Positions 17,562 through 25,931 of a stretch of DNA of 64,000 bases are shown piece by piece. Below the pieces are notes generated by a model. The model did not search any database, had not been told where the DNA came from, and saw nothing but the letters and a program-made list of their open reading frames with translations. How positions within the stretch are numbered: the first letter of the stretch is position 1; each line of letters begins with the position of its first letter. Source of the stretch: Bog-756 sp963756515 (GTDB taxonomy: Bacteria; Actinomycetota; Acidimicrobiia; Acidimicrobiales; RAAP-2); NCBI GenBank assembly GCA_963756515.1, contig CAVWNV010000009.1, forward strand, positions 1 through 64,000, written 5' to 3'. The position numbers were made by a program, and so were the translations under genes.

Positions 17562-18620
17562 TCAGACCGTGGCCACCGGCGTCAACGGGGACCCCACGAT
17601 GCCGGGTAGGCGCAGCGGCGGGGCGGTGAGCAGGAACCGGCTCCGGCGGTGCTCCCGCAGCCACGACGCCAGCTCGTGCAGATACCACATCTCGCCCAGG
17701 GGTACCCCGAGGCGGAACAGACAGAGGTGGTGGATGGGGAGGAAGGAGTGCCGGCTCTCGTCCCGGTTCCGGCCGGTCAGGCCCTCCACCGCATAGTTGT
17801 CCGCCACCAACGCCGCGATCTGGGAGTCGCTGATCCACTGCAGCAGCGATTCGTCCCGAGCGTCGAGGTAGCTGCACAGGGTGTGGATCTTCACCGGATC
17901 GGGGTCGCGGTTCCAGGCCAGGACCTCCGTGGCGAACCCGGTATGGAGCAGGAGGATGTCGCCGGGCTCCACCACGACATCGTCGGCCGCCATGATCTCC
18001 TCGAGCGTCTTCAGGTCCACGCCCCGCCACTCGTTGCCCAGGTGGTGGACCAGGTCGATGAGGACGCCCCGACCCTGCACGCCCTGGTAGGCCATGTGCT
18101 CGAGGCCGAGATGGTGGGCGAAACAGCGATGGTTGCTACCGTCCCCGGCCGCATCGGCCTGTGGCCCGACCAGGTCGATTCCGGCGCGGTAGCCGTTGTA
18201 GTACACCGCCTCCTCGATCCCGTCGCCGTCGGCGTCGAATTCGGCGCCGACGTGTGCCAGCGAATCCCACTGGGTCGAGTACTGCAGCGAGAGGGTGACC
18301 ACGTCGTCCGCCCATACATCCACGTACTTGGGATCGCCCCAGCTCTCCATCTCGCTCATGTGGATGTTGTAGAAGGTGTCGGGATCACCCTGCATGTTCT
18401 CGGTGGGGGCCAGCACGGGCGGGTACCGGCGTTGGTTGAGGGCCGTGCCGCCCGGGAAGTCGAGCGGCAGGCTCAGGCAGAAGCTGATGCCGGCCTCGAC
18501 CTCGCGCACGCCTTCGAGCACCTTTTCGGGGGTCAGCAGATTGATGCGGCCGAGTTCGTCGTCCTCGCCCCAGTCCCCCCATGTCGAGCCGTCTGGACGT
18601 TGCTTCCACCGCTGCGTCAC
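17562..18620 (-). CDS. Cyclase family (kynurenine formamidase-like) metal-dependent hydrolase
   Basis: A 352-residue member of the cyclase/formamidase family. The motif area TQWDSLAHVGAEFD corresponds to the metal-binding H-x-G-T-H-x-D region, here in the longer W-D-x-x-x-H variant; IDLVHHLG, DILLLHTGF and ADNYAVEG are further family blocks. These enzymes hydrolyse amides, lactones or cyclic intermediates. GTG 18620 follows GAGGGAGAA; the open frame upstream has no family sequence. It converges on the BVMO gene and is divergent from the amidohydrolase across operator S2. Opening the lactone produced by the BVMO is an attractive but unproven role. Confidence 0.85.
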   Translation of the reverse strand: MTQRWKQRPDGSTWGDWGEDDELGRINLLTPEKVLEGVREVEAGISFCLSLPLDFPGGTALNQRRYPPVLAPTENMQGDPDTFYNIHMSEMESWGDPKYVDVWADDVVTLSLQYSTQWDSLAHVGAEFDADGDGIEEAVYYNGYRAGIDLVGPQADAAGDGSNHRCFAHHLGLEHMAYQGVQGRGVLIDLVHHLGNEWRGVDLKTLEEIMAADDVVVEPGDILLLHTGFATEVLAWNRDPDPVKIHTLCSYLDARDESLLQWISDSQIAALVADNYAVEGLTGRNRDESRHSFLPIHHLCLFRLGVPLGEMWYLHELASWLREHRRSRFLLTAPPLRLPGIVGSPLTPVATV

Positions 18621-18666
18621 TGCGTTTCTCCCTCTGGTCGCAGCACTCCGCGACCCACTGCCAGCG

Positions 18667-18695
18667 TTGCCTGTACCGACCGGTTGGTCTACACT
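18667..18695 (+). promoter_or_regulatory. Amidohydrolase promoter with operator S2
   Basis: TTGCCT (18667-18672) and TACACT (18690-18695) are 17 bp apart. The spacer contains ACCGACCGGTTGGT at 18675-18688, a 14-base palindrome with one mismatch that begins with the GTACCGACCG core shared with the other two sites. The operator exactly fills the promoter spacer, which implies repression by occlusion. The cyclase gene reads away from the same site. Confidence 0.6.
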
Positions 18696-18770
18696 CCCGA
18701 GCGCAGGGTACCGCGTGCGCGACCGCTCGGTCTTCGAGATCGTGCGTCCCGGCACAGGAAGGTCACAACC

Positions 18771-20030
18771 ATGACAGTGAACCAACTGGTCGTGTCCGCC
18801 GACGGACACATCCTCGAACCCACCGACCTCTTCACCACCCGTCTACCCAAGCACCTGCGGGATCGGGGGGTCTGGGAGGACGACTTCGAGATCGAGCCGC
18901 TCGCCGAGGGCGGCGCCCGGGTCTTCCGGCGGCTCCACACCCCGGGCTTCGAAGGGTGGACGATCTCCCGCTACCGGCAGACGGGCGGACGGATGCCCGA
19001 GGGTGATCCGGACATGATCCTCGAAGACCTCGACTTCGACGGCGTCGACGTCGGCGTCATGCACCCGAACCTGTCGCTCTTCGGTCTCTACTCCGACGAC
19101 CACGAGCTGTCCATCGCCCACGCCCGCGTCTACAACGACTACATCCTCGAGCGGTTCTCGCCGTACTTCTCGCGTCTGGTCCCCACGGCCCCCATCCCAC
19201 TCACCGACGTCGGCGACGCGGTGGCCGAGATCGAGCGGGTCGCCGCCGGTGGCTTTCGGGCCATCCTCCTGCCGGCCACGCCTCCGCAGCCCTACTACTC
19301 ACGGACGTTCGATCCGGTGTGGGCGGCGGCGCAGGCCAACGGGGTCCACGTGTTCATCCACACCCAGACCGGCGGGGTGAAGGTCAACGACCCCGAGGCC
19401 GTCACGCTCAAGGTGGTCATGGAGAACGCCGCCCAGGTCAACCAACCGGTCACCGAGAAGTCGGCGTCCAAACGGATGGTCACCCAGGCCATCTACAGCA
19501 CCATCGCCCCTCAGCAGGTCATCTGTCAGCTGATCGGGGGCGGCGTACCCGAGCGCTACCCCGACCTCCACTTCGCCCTCATCGAGTTCAACGCCCACTG
19601 GCTGGCCTCGCTGGTGGGCAGTATGGACAAGTGCTGGGTGACCGGGATCGGCCAGGACCCCGACTGGTGGCTGGGTGTCTGGGACGAGTCTCTTCCTGCG
19701 GCCGAGCAGAGCAGCATGGCGCAGCTGTTCAAGCTGAACGAGAAGTGGCCGTACCCGTTGATGCCCAGCGAGTACGTCCAGCGCCAGTTCCACGTCTCGT
19801 TCCAGGACGATCCCGTGGCGGTGGCCTGCCGCCACATCACCGGGCTGTCGACGATCGTGTGGGGCAACGACTACCCCCACGCCGAAGGCACGTTCCGCGG
19901 CAGTCGGGAGCTCATGGAAAAACTGTTCACCGATGTCCCCGCCGACGAGAAGGCGGCCATGGTGGGTGGGACGCTCAGCCGGCTCCTCGGTCTCGACGCC
20001 GACGTGGCTGCAGCCGGGTCCCGGGGCTAG
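18771..20030 (+). CDS. Amidohydrolase family protein (ACMSD-like TIM barrel)
   Basis: A 419-residue metal-dependent hydrolase or decarboxylase. The N-terminal VVSADGHILEP holds the D-x-H metal motif; HTQTGG supplies a barrel His and WGNDYPHAEG near the C-terminus has the catalytic Asp. This layout is common in actinobacterial amidohydrolase-2 proteins of terpenoid, aromatic and steroid clusters, where members hydrolyse or decarboxylate ring-cleavage products. ATG 18771 is preceded by AGGAAGG. It is driven from the S2 promoter and followed by the SDR and acyl-CoA dehydrogenase on the same strand, likely one transcript. Confidence 0.87.
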   Translation: MTVNQLVVSADGHILEPTDLFTTRLPKHLRDRGVWEDDFEIEPLAEGGARVFRRLHTPGFEGWTISRYRQTGGRMPEGDPDMILEDLDFDGVDVGVMHPNLSLFGLYSDDHELSIAHARVYNDYILERFSPYFSRLVPTAPIPLTDVGDAVAEIERVAAGGFRAILLPATPPQPYYSRTFDPVWAAAQANGVHVFIHTQTGGVKVNDPEAVTLKVVMENAAQVNQPVTEKSASKRMVTQAIYSTIAPQQVICQLIGGGVPERYPDLHFALIEFNAHWLASLVGSMDKCWVTGIGQDPDWWLGVWDESLPAAEQSSMAQLFKLNEKWPYPLMPSEYVQRQFHVSFQDDPVAVACRHITGLSTIVWGNDYPHAEGTFRGSRELMEKLFTDVPADEKAAMVGGTLSRLLGLDADVAAAGSRG

Positions 20031-20098
20031 CGCGCTACCGGCCGGCGCGGCCCGAAGCTTCCAGAACGATTCCTGAACCGGCGGCAGCGAGAGACGAC

Positions 20099-21049
20099 GT
20101 GGTGGTGGACGAACACAGTTTCGAGGGACGGGTCGCGGTCGTGACCGGGGCCGGCCGCGGCATCGGCCGGTCCTACGCCCTGCTGCTCGCCTCGCGAGGG
20201 GCCAGCGTGGTGGTCAACGATCTGGGTGGGTCGATGGACGGTGTCGGGGAGGACGCCGGTGTGGCGTCCTCCGTCGCCACGGAGATCGTCGGGGCCGGGG
20301 GCTCGGCCGTAGCCGACGTCAACGACATCTCCAGTGCCGACGGCGGCCGGTCGCTCGTCGACGCTGCCGTCGAACGGTTCGGACGCCTCGACATCCTGGT
20401 CAACAACGCCGGCATCATTCGATGGGCCGGCATGCCCGAGGTGGACGAGGAGAATCTGGCCCGACACCTCGCCGTCCACGTGATGGGGTCGTTCCACACG
20501 GCCCGGGCCGCCTGGCCGCACATGGTCGACCGGGCCTACGGCCGCATCGTCATGACCACCTCGTCGGGACTGTTCGGCCTAGCGGAGAATCTCTCGTACG
20601 CCACGGCCAAGGGTGGGGTGATCGGGCTCACCCGCAGCCTGGCCACGGCCGGCGCCGCCCACGGGATCAAGGTCAATCTCATCGCGCCAGGTGCCGTCAC
20701 CCGGATGGCCGGCCGTGCCGCCGAGACCGGCCCGTCCGGTGGGGCCGGGGGGTCGCCGTGGATGTCACCCGATCTCGTCGCCCCCATGGTCGCCTTCCTC
20801 GCCCACGAGGCCTGCCCGGTCAGCGGCGAGATCTATGCCGCCGGCTTCGGACGGTTCGCTCGCATCTTCATCGCCTGCACCGAGGGGTACGTCCACCCCA
20901 CGACGGATCCGACCATCGAGGACGTGGCCCGGCACTGGGCCACCATCAACGACGAGGCGGGGTACTACGTCCCCGCCGACCTCATGGCCTGGTCGGCCGC
21001 CTTCATGGCCCACCGGTTCCCGAGCGGCGGTGATCCTGTTGACTCGTGA
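20099..21049 (+). CDS. SDR family oxidoreductase, HSD17B4/MFE-2 type
   Basis: A short-chain dehydrogenase of about 316 residues. TGAGRGIGRSYALLLASRGASVVVNDLGG is the NAD-binding start typical of the (3R)-hydroxyacyl-CoA dehydrogenase domain of MFE-2; NNAG and the catalytic Ser with Y-x-x-x-K (YATAK) are present. The C-terminus is longer than in simple SDRs, as in that subfamily. Three consecutive GTG codons (20099-20107) could start it. It probably oxidises a 3-hydroxyacyl-CoA in side-chain or ring beta-oxidation, fitting the acyl-CoA dehydrogenase 39 bp downstream. Confidence 0.88.
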   Translation: MVVDEHSFEGRVAVVTGAGRGIGRSYALLLASRGASVVVNDLGGSMDGVGEDAGVASSVATEIVGAGGSAVADVNDISSADGGRSLVDAAVERFGRLDILVNNAGIIRWAGMPEVDEENLARHLAVHVMGSFHTARAAWPHMVDRAYGRIVMTTSSGLFGLAENLSYATAKGGVIGLTRSLATAGAAHGIKVNLIAPGAVTRMAGRAAETGPSGGAGGSPWMSPDLVAPMVAFLAHEACPVSGEIYAAGFGRFARIFIACTEGYVHPTTDPTIEDVARHWATINDEAGYYVPADLMAWSAAFMAHRFPSGGDPVDS

Positions 21050-21088
21050 GGAACCGGCCATCGGCCGGCCCGTCCGCTAGGAGCCCCT

Positions 21089-22237
21089 GTGGACCTCTCG
21101 CTCGACCAGACGGAGCAGGACCTCGTCGACCTGTGTCGGACCTTCGCCCAGCGGGAGATCGCCAGCCGCGCCCCGCAGGCCTGGGACGAGGCCCGGTGCC
21201 CGACCGATCTGCTCCGGGAGATGGGCCAACTGGGCCTGCTCGGCATGCTCATCCCCGAGGAGTGGGGCGGGATCGGCATGTCCACCGTCGGCTTCGTGGC
21301 CGCCATGGAACAGATCGGCCTGGCCGACCAGTCCGTGGCGGCGGCATGGCAGGCCCACGTCACCATCGGCTCGTTGCCCCTGTATCTGTTCGGCACCGAC
21401 GCCCAGCGGGAGCGGTGGCTGCGACCACTGGCCGAGGGGCGGGTACTCGGTGCCTTCGGACTGACCGAGCCCGACGCCGGTTCTGACGCCCGGGGGATCC
21501 GCACACGGGCCGAGCGGCAGGACGGCGGCTGGCTGATCAACGGCCAGAAGACCTTCATCTCCAACGCGGGAACGGACATGTCGTTCGGGGTGACCCTGCT
21601 GGCCCGCATCGAGCCGGCTGACGATCAGAAGCCGAGGTACGGAACCTTCGTGGTCGAGAAGGACACCGTCGGCTTCACCATGGGACCGAAGATGCAGGGC
21701 ATCGGCTGGCGCGGCCTCGACACGCGCCAGCTCTACCTGGACGATGTCTGGGTTCCCGACGAACAGCTCGTCGGCGACCCGGGCATGGGTCTCAGCCAAT
21801 TCCTGCGGACACTCGAGGTCGGGCGGATCTCCATCGCCGCCCTCTCGCTCAGCCTGACCCAGGCCGTACTCGACCTGGCCACCGAGTATGCCCGGCAGCG
21901 GGTGCAGTTCGGCCAGCCCATCTCGTCGTTCCAGGCCGTCCAGTTCAAGCTGGCCGACATCGCCACCGAGCTCGAAGCGGCCCGCTGGCTCACCTACCGG
22001 GCCGCCTACCTGCGTGATCAGGGCCAGCCGTTCCTGAAGGAGGCGGCCATGGCCAAGTTGAAGGCCAGCCGGGTGGCGGCCTGGGCGGCATCGGAGGCCG
22101 TCCAGATCCACGGCGGGCTCGGCTACATGCTGGAGACGCCGGTGGCCCGGTTCTACTGCGACTCCAAGGTGCTGGAGATCGGCGAGGGGACCAACGAGAT
22201 CCAACACCTGGTCATCGCCCGCGCTCTGGGCTGCTGA
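21089..22237 (+). CDS. Acyl-CoA dehydrogenase
   Basis: A 382-residue FAD enzyme catalysing alpha,beta-desaturation of an acyl-CoA. GAFGLTEPDAGSD and NGQKTFISNAG are the central-barrel signatures; YARQRVQFGQPISSFQAVQFKLADI and QIHGGLGYMLETPVARFYCDSKVLEIGEGTNEI form the C-terminal helical domain, with the catalytic-base Glu at the usual EGT position. GTG 21089 has TAGGAG upstream. It is the last gene of the amidohydrolase-SDR run and ends at a block of tandem repeats. Electron transfer flavoprotein is not encoded nearby. Confidence 0.93.
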   Translation: MDLSLDQTEQDLVDLCRTFAQREIASRAPQAWDEARCPTDLLREMGQLGLLGMLIPEEWGGIGMSTVGFVAAMEQIGLADQSVAAAWQAHVTIGSLPLYLFGTDAQRERWLRPLAEGRVLGAFGLTEPDAGSDARGIRTRAERQDGGWLINGQKTFISNAGTDMSFGVTLLARIEPADDQKPRYGTFVVEKDTVGFTMGPKMQGIGWRGLDTRQLYLDDVWVPDEQLVGDPGMGLSQFLRTLEVGRISIAALSLSLTQAVLDLATEYARQRVQFGQPISSFQAVQFKLADIATELEAARWLTYRAAYLRDQGQPFLKEAAMAKLKASRVAAWAASEAVQIHGGLGYMLETPVARFYCDSKVLEIGEGTNEIQHLVIARALGC

Positions 22238-22238
22238 G

Positions 22239-22367
22239 ATACTGCGCCGCCGGAGGCAGCCGGACTACCGCGCCGCCGGAGGCAGCCGGACTACCACGCC
22301 GCCGGAGGCAGCCGGACTACCACGCCGCCGGAGGCAGCCGGACTACAACGCCGCCGGAGGCAGCTGG
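22239..22367. repeat. Five tandem copies of a 26-bp repeat between convergent genes
   Basis: Copies begin at 22239 (25 bp, slightly divergent), 22264, 22290, 22316 and 22342. Each contains CGCCGCCGGAGGCAGCCGG and the ACTAC junction, with one or two substitutions between copies. The block fills the gap between the acyl-CoA dehydrogenase stop and the stop of the opposing E1 gene, whose TAG lies in the next ACTAC. Each unit holds an imperfect dyad around GCCGCCGGAGGC, so it may act as a two-way terminator or a REP-like element. Confidence 0.9.
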
Positions 22368-22368
22368 A

Positions 22369-24360
22369 CTACAGGGCCACCAGGCGCCGGATGCGGTCGG
22401 CGATGGTGTGGCGGTCGGGTAGCCAGGCCCGCTCGAGGTCGGGTGCGTAGGGAGGTGGCGTGGCGGCCGCCCCGATCCGCTCGATGGGCGCGTCGAGGTC
22501 CCAGAAGCCCTCGCGGGCGACGGTGGCGGCGATCTCCGCACCGATGCCGAACGGGACCACGGCCTCGTGGGCGATGAGCAACCGACTCGTCCTGTGCACC
22601 GAGTCGAGAATGGGCACGACGTCGAGGGGGGCCACCGTCCGCAGATCGATCACCTCGACGGAGATCCCTTCGTCGACCAGGTGTTCGGCCGCCGCCACGG
22701 CCTCGTGGACCATGCGTGAGACCGACACCACGGTCACGTCGGTCCCGGTCCGGACCACGACCGACCGGCCGATGGGGAGGATGTGGTCGGGGGGTGGCTT
22801 CGGGCCCTTCATGCCGTACAGGAGGCGGTTCTCGATGAAGACCACGGGGTTCGGGTCCTGGATCGCCGCCCGTAGCAGCCCGTATGTGTCGGCCGGGGTG
22901 GACGGCATGACCACGGTCAATCCGGGGATGTGGGCCAGTAGGGCCTCGAGACTCTGCGAGTGCTGGCTCCCGGAGGAGCGCCCGGCGCCGAACTGGGTCC
23001 GCACGGTGAGCGCCATCTCGGCGGCACCGCCGGTCATGAACGGGAGCTTGGCCGCCTGGTTGAGCAGCTGGTCGAAGCAGACACCGAGGAAGTCGAGGTA
23101 CATCATCTCGACCACGGGTTGCATCCCGGCCATGGCCGCACCCACACCCAGGCCGACGATGGCCGTTTCGGAGATCGGGGTGTCCCGCACCCGCGGGCCG
23201 AACTGATCGGCCAGACCCCGCGTCAACCCGAACACGTTGCCTCCGGCGCCGACGTCGATCCCGGCCACGAACACTCGGTCGTCCGCCGTGAGCTCGGCCT
23301 CCAGCGCATCGTGGATGGCGTCCATGGTGCGGAACACCGGCGCATCGGCCGGTAGTGGGGGTGGCTCCACCGAAACCGGTCTCGCCCGCACGACAAAGTC
23401 GGTCAAGGTGGCCACCGGCGGCTCGGCCAGCCGACGGGCGGCGTCGACGGCCTCGTCCAGCGCGTCGGCCACCGAGGACTCGAGCGTCTTGATGGTGTCG
23501 TCGCCGACACCGGCCGCCCGCAGCCGCCCGGCGTGCGCCGACAGCGGGTCCCTCGTCTCCCACGCCTGCACCTCGTCCGGGGACCGGTAACGCTCGGGGT
23601 CACCCTCGTAGTGTCCGTGCAGGCGGTAGGTCGTGGCCTCCACCACCACGGGCCCGCCACCGGCCCGAGCGGCCCGGACCGCGTCGGACATCACCGATGC
23701 CGTGGCCTCGGCGTCGTTGCCGTCGACGGGCGCGTAGCCGGCGCCGTACCCGGCGGTCCGCTGTTCCAGCGAGGTGGCCTGCTGCGTCGATGTCGGCGAG
23801 AACTCGGCGTAGCCGTTGTTCTCGCAGAAGAAGATCACCGGCAGCTGCCACACGACGGCGAGGTTCATGGCCTCGTGGAACGCGCCCTGGGGTACCGCGC
23901 CGTCACCGAAGAACGCCACTGCCACACTGCCATCGGTCCGCAGGTGGGAGGCCGTCGCCGCCCCCACGGCGATGGGCAGACCGGCGGCCACGATCCCGTT
24001 GGCGCCGAAGATCCCGAGCTTCGGATCGGCGATGTGCATGGAACCGCCGCGCCCGCGGTTGGTTCCCTGGTCCTTGCCCATCAGCTCGGCGAACATGCCC
24101 AGCGGGTCCAGTCCCTTGGCCAGACAGTGGCCGTGGCCGCGGTGGGTGGACGTGATGACATCGGCCGGGTGCAGGGGCCAGCACGCACCGACGGCCGCCG
24201 CCTCCTGGCCGATGGAGAGATGGACGAAGCCCGGGACCTCACCGTCGCGGTAGAGCGCGGCCACTCGCTCCTCGAACCCGCGGATGAGCACCATCCGCCG
24301 GTACATCTCGAGGAGGTCGGCCGTCGAGAACGCTGACGGTCGGGACGGGTCGGGGCTCAC
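22369..24360 (-). CDS. Fused E1 alpha/beta 2-oxoacid dehydrogenase component
   Basis: A 663-residue ThDP-dependent dehydrogenase joining both E1 subunits. The alpha half has GQEAAAVG, GRGGSMHIAD and the ThDP motif GDGAVPQG...ENNGY; the beta half begins near residue 320 with FRTMDAIHDALEAEL and includes PISETAIVGLGVGAAMAGMQPVVE and the EAVVPFGIGAEIAA segment. It would decarboxylate a 2-oxoacid and pass the acyl group to an E2 lipoyl protein, but no E2 or E3 is nearby. GTG 24360 lies 9 bases after a TATACT -10 element, so the transcript may be leaderless. It is divergent from the first SDR across operator S3. Confidence 0.9.
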   Translation of the reverse strand: MSPDPSRPSAFSTADLLEMYRRMVLIRGFEERVAALYRDGEVPGFVHLSIGQEAAAVGACWPLHPADVITSTHRGHGHCLAKGLDPLGMFAELMGKDQGTNRGRGGSMHIADPKLGIFGANGIVAAGLPIAVGAATASHLRTDGSVAVAFFGDGAVPQGAFHEAMNLAVVWQLPVIFFCENNGYAEFSPTSTQQATSLEQRTAGYGAGYAPVDGNDAEATASVMSDAVRAARAGGGPVVVEATTYRLHGHYEGDPERYRSPDEVQAWETRDPLSAHAGRLRAAGVGDDTIKTLESSVADALDEAVDAARRLAEPPVATLTDFVVRARPVSVEPPPLPADAPVFRTMDAIHDALEAELTADDRVFVAGIDVGAGGNVFGLTRGLADQFGPRVRDTPISETAIVGLGVGAAMAGMQPVVEMMYLDFLGVCFDQLLNQAAKLPFMTGGAAEMALTVRTQFGAGRSSGSQHSQSLEALLAHIPGLTVVMPSTPADTYGLLRAAIQDPNPVVFIENRLLYGMKGPKPPPDHILPIGRSVVVRTGTDVTVVSVSRMVHEAVAAAEHLVDEGISVEVIDLRTVAPLDVVPILDSVHRTSRLLIAHEAVVPFGIGAEIAATVAREGFWDLDAPIERIGAAATPPPYAPDLERAWLPDRHTIADRIRRLVAL

Positions 24361-24370
24361 CGATCGTGTA

Positions 24371-24390
24371 GTATACCGGTCGGTCGGTAC
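24371..24390. promoter_or_regulatory. Operator S3, E1 / SDR divergent promoter
   Basis: GTATACCGGTCGGTCGGTAC occupies nearly half of the 45-base gap between two divergent start codons. Its minus strand starts GTACCGACCG like S1 and S2. The minus-strand -10 TATACT (24375-24370) overlaps it, and TACAAC follows it for the plus-strand SDR. Repression of both genes by one TetR dimer is likely. Confidence 0.58.
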
Positions 24391-24405
24391 AACAACGGAA
24401 GCGCG

Positions 24406-25185
24406 ATGATCGGTCAAATCGAGATCCCCGAGTCCTTCCCCAGCCCCGGAGCGGTGTCGGGGAAGCGGGTCGTGATCACCGGCGCCAGCCGCGGGCTGGG
24501 TTGCCTGCTGGCCCACGCCTTCTCGCATGCCGGGGCCTCGGTTGCACTGGTGGCGCGCACGGAGCGGGACCTGAAGGCGGTGGCCGAACGCCTTCCCGGA
24601 CCTTCTCTCGTCCTCAGCGGCGACGTGACCGACGAGGACTTCAACGAGGCAGTGGCCGACGCCACCGTGGCCGAATGGGGTGGCGTGGACGCCTGGATCT
24701 GCAACGCGGGGATCTCCCCGGTCGTGGCCAGCCCACGTCAGACCGAGGCCGCCGTATGGCGGAGGATCCTCGAGGTGAACCTCACCGGAGCCTTCCTCGG
24801 GGCCCGCGCCGCGTCGCGGGTGATGGGCGAGGGCGGGCGGGTGATCTTCACCGGCTCGGTCCTGGGGGAGCGACCGCGCCAGGGACTGACCGCCTACGGC
24901 GCCTCCAAGGCCGGGATCGTCGGCGTGGCCAAGGGCCTGGCCCTCGACCTGGCCCCCGACGGCATCACCGTGAACGTGGTGGCCCCGGGGTGGTTCGACT
25001 CGCCCCTGGCCGACGGGTGGAAGAGCAGCCCGAAGCACTCGGCCGCCATCACCGGGCACACGGCGCTCGGGCGGTGGGGAGCCTCGGCCGACCTGGCCGG
25101 CGCCTATCAGTTCCTGGTGTCCGACGCCTCCGCCTTCGTGACCGGGACGGTGCTCAGCGTCGACGGCGGGTACCTGCTGCTGTGA
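24406..25185 (+). CDS. SDR family oxidoreductase
   Basis: A 259-residue NAD(P)-dependent dehydrogenase. TGASRGLG is the nucleotide motif, CNAGIS the structural NNAG equivalent, and Ser (FTGS) with YGASK forms the catalytic set; the end VTGTVLSVDGGYLLL is typical of classical SDRs. It is the first gene rightwards of operator S3 and overlaps the next SDR by a GTGA junction, so both are translated together. It probably oxidises or reduces a hydroxyl/keto group of a pathway intermediate. Confidence 0.9.
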   Translation: MIGQIEIPESFPSPGAVSGKRVVITGASRGLGCLLAHAFSHAGASVALVARTERDLKAVAERLPGPSLVLSGDVTDEDFNEAVADATVAEWGGVDAWICNAGISPVVASPRQTEAAVWRRILEVNLTGAFLGARAASRVMGEGGRVIFTGSVLGERPRQGLTAYGASKAGIVGVAKGLALDLAPDGITVNVVAPGWFDSPLADGWKSSPKHSAAITGHTALGRWGASADLAGAYQFLVSDASAFVTGTVLSVDGGYLLL

Positions 25186-25925
25186 CGACCCGGCGGGTGG
25201 TGGTGATCACGGGAGCCGGCGGTGTGCTGGGTGCCGCGGTCTCGAGACAGCTGGCCGGCGAGCCCGTCACCGACCTCGTTCTGAGTGACGTCAGCGGGCC
25301 GTCGCTCGAGGCCACCGTGGCCGGCCTCCCCGTCACCGACGGTTCGGTCGTGACGACACTGGCCGACGTGGGTGACCTGGCCCAGGTCGAGTCGGTGGTC
25401 TCCCTGGCCGTCGAGCGCTTCGGCCGGCTGGACGTACTGATCAGCAACGCCGGCGTACTCTCGCCCAACGGTCGGATCCACAATCTGGCCACCGAGGAGT
25501 GGGAGCGGGCCTTCCGGATCAACGTCCTCGGTGCCGTCAACGGCATCAAGGCGGCGGTGGCGGTCATGCGCCCACAGGGGTCGGGCTCGATCGTACTGAC
25601 CGCCTCGGTGGCCGGAATGACGGCCTGGTCCCACGCCGGCCCCTACTGCGCCACCAAGGCGGCGGTGATCCAGTTGGCCAAGGTGGCCGCGGTCGAATAC
25701 GCGCGGGACGGCATCCGGGTCAACTGCGTGTGTCCGGGCACGTTCCTCTCGACCATCCACGCCGGCCTTCCCCAGGAGGCCCTCGATGCCATGGCCGAGC
25801 GCCATCCCCTCGGACTGGGATCGGCCGACGACCTGGTGGGGGCGTACTCCTACCTGGCCGGCGGCGGGTCCGGTTGGACGACCGGATCGGCGATGGTGGT
25901 CGACGGGGGCTACTCGGCCCCGTGA
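25182..25925 (+). CDS. SDR family oxidoreductase
   Basis: A 247-residue classical SDR with ITGAGGVLGAAV as cofactor motif, SNAGVLSP, catalytic Ser (LTASVAG) and YCATK, and a C-terminal TGSAMVVDGGYSAP. Its GTG start overlaps the stop of the preceding SDR (GTGA). The nucleotide motif has G-V-L-G instead of the commoner G-I-G, a tolerated variant. Two coupled SDRs suggest consecutive alcohol/ketone steps of one route. It ends 6 bp before the convergent TetR-2 gene. Confidence 0.89.
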   Translation: MTTRRVVVITGAGGVLGAAVSRQLAGEPVTDLVLSDVSGPSLEATVAGLPVTDGSVVTTLADVGDLAQVESVVSLAVERFGRLDVLISNAGVLSPNGRIHNLATEEWERAFRINVLGAVNGIKAAVAVMRPQGSGSIVLTASVAGMTAWSHAGPYCATKAAVIQLAKVAAVEYARDGIRVNCVCPGTFLSTIHAGLPQEALDAMAERHPLGLGSADDLVGAYSYLAGGGSGWTTGSAMVVDGGYSAP

Positions 25926-25931
25926 CCGGTG

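Noticed and set aside
22239..22367. Possible CRISPR array
   Set aside because: The units are contiguous with no unique spacers and no cas genes are nearby; it is a simple tandem repeat.
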